Shown here piece by piece: positions 5,602 through 5,651 of a stretch of DNA of 5,651 bases. The notes beneath the pieces are model-generated. The model saw only the letters and a program-made list of their open reading frames with translations. It did not search any database and was not told where the DNA came from. The position numbers were made by a program, and so were the translations under genes. Within the stretch, counting starts at the first letter, position 1. Every line of letters begins with the position of its first letter. The DNA is from Candidatus Krumholzibacteriia bacterium (GTDB lineage Bacteria > Krumholzibacteriota > Krumholzibacteriia > Krumholzibacteriales > Krumholzibacteriaceae): NCBI GenBank assembly GCA_028696635.1, contig JAQVGR010000137.1, forward strand, positions 1 through 5,651, in the 5' to 3' direction.

Positions 5602-5651
5602 TCAGTTGATGTAGAGCAGCACCTGATCGCTCTTGACGTGGTCCCCGACCG
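5602..5651 (-). CDS. C-terminal end of a probable biotinyl/lipoyl carrier protein (partial)
   Basis: The minus strand is open from the window edge to a TGA at 5604-5602 and encodes VGDHVKSDQVLLYIN after one cut codon. The pattern GD-x-V-xx-x-Q-x-L-hydrophobic at the very C terminus is that of the last strands of a biotinyl/lipoyl domain, where the final turn usually reads like EGDxVxxGQPLxxI. Its stop lies 54 bases before the chosen start of the decarboxylase beta subunit (9 bases before the alternative start), so the two are almost certainly co-transcribed. A biotin carrier (the gamma-like or alpha C-terminal part of the Na+ pump) is the expected neighbour. The AMKM biotinylation motif would lie outside the window, so the call rests on 15 residues and context. 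Confidence 0.65.
   Translation of the reverse strand, partial: VGDHVKSDQVLLYIN

Overview
The window is a GC-rich bacterial stretch (well above 60% G+C by eye) with dense genes and short spacers. Codon use mixes strong third-position G/C with frequent AGG arginine codons and some ATA isoleucine codons. That is unlike classic high-GC Actinobacteria or pseudomonads and more like GC-rich uncultured lineages of the Deltaproteobacteria or FCB-like type. This is an impression only; there is no rRNA or other marker that fixes the taxon.

Left part (54-2775, minus strand): a two-gene, translationally overlapping unit. A variant NodB-fold polysaccharide deacetylase is read first. It is followed, with a 23-bp overlap, by a two-domain protein joining an N-terminal ATP-grasp ligase (predicted carboligase type) to a C-terminal low-molecular-weight protein-tyrosine phosphatase (LMW-PTP). 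All main catalytic motifs of both halves are present.

Middle (2776-4164): a divergent promoter region of about 190 bp, then a plus-strand GT4-type glycosyltransferase with a perfect TATAAT -10 box and a clear ribosome binding site. The deacetylase, the ATP-grasp/phosphatase fusion and the glycosyltransferase look like part of a surface-glycan (exopolysaccharide, capsule or cell-wall polymer) locus. The glycosyltransferase would build the glycan, the deacetylase would trim it, the ATP-grasp half would presumably attach an amino acid or other carboxylate, and the phosphatase would set the phosphorylation state of the export or assembly machinery. The pathway assignment is inference.

Right part (4195-5651, minus strand): the end of a different operon, convergent with the glycosyltransferase. 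A cut-off gene ending in what looks like the last strands of a biotinyl/lipoyl carrier domain is followed closely by the beta subunit of a sodium-pumping biotin-dependent decarboxylase (OadB/GcdB/MmdB family). This is energy metabolism: decarboxylation of a carboxybiotin carrier coupled to Na+ export.

The least ordinary items are the ATP-grasp-phosphatase fusion, the possible leaderless promoter of the deacetylase, and the secretion-signal-like N-terminal extension on the decarboxylase beta subunit. No mobile element, CRISPR array, tRNA or rRNA was seen.
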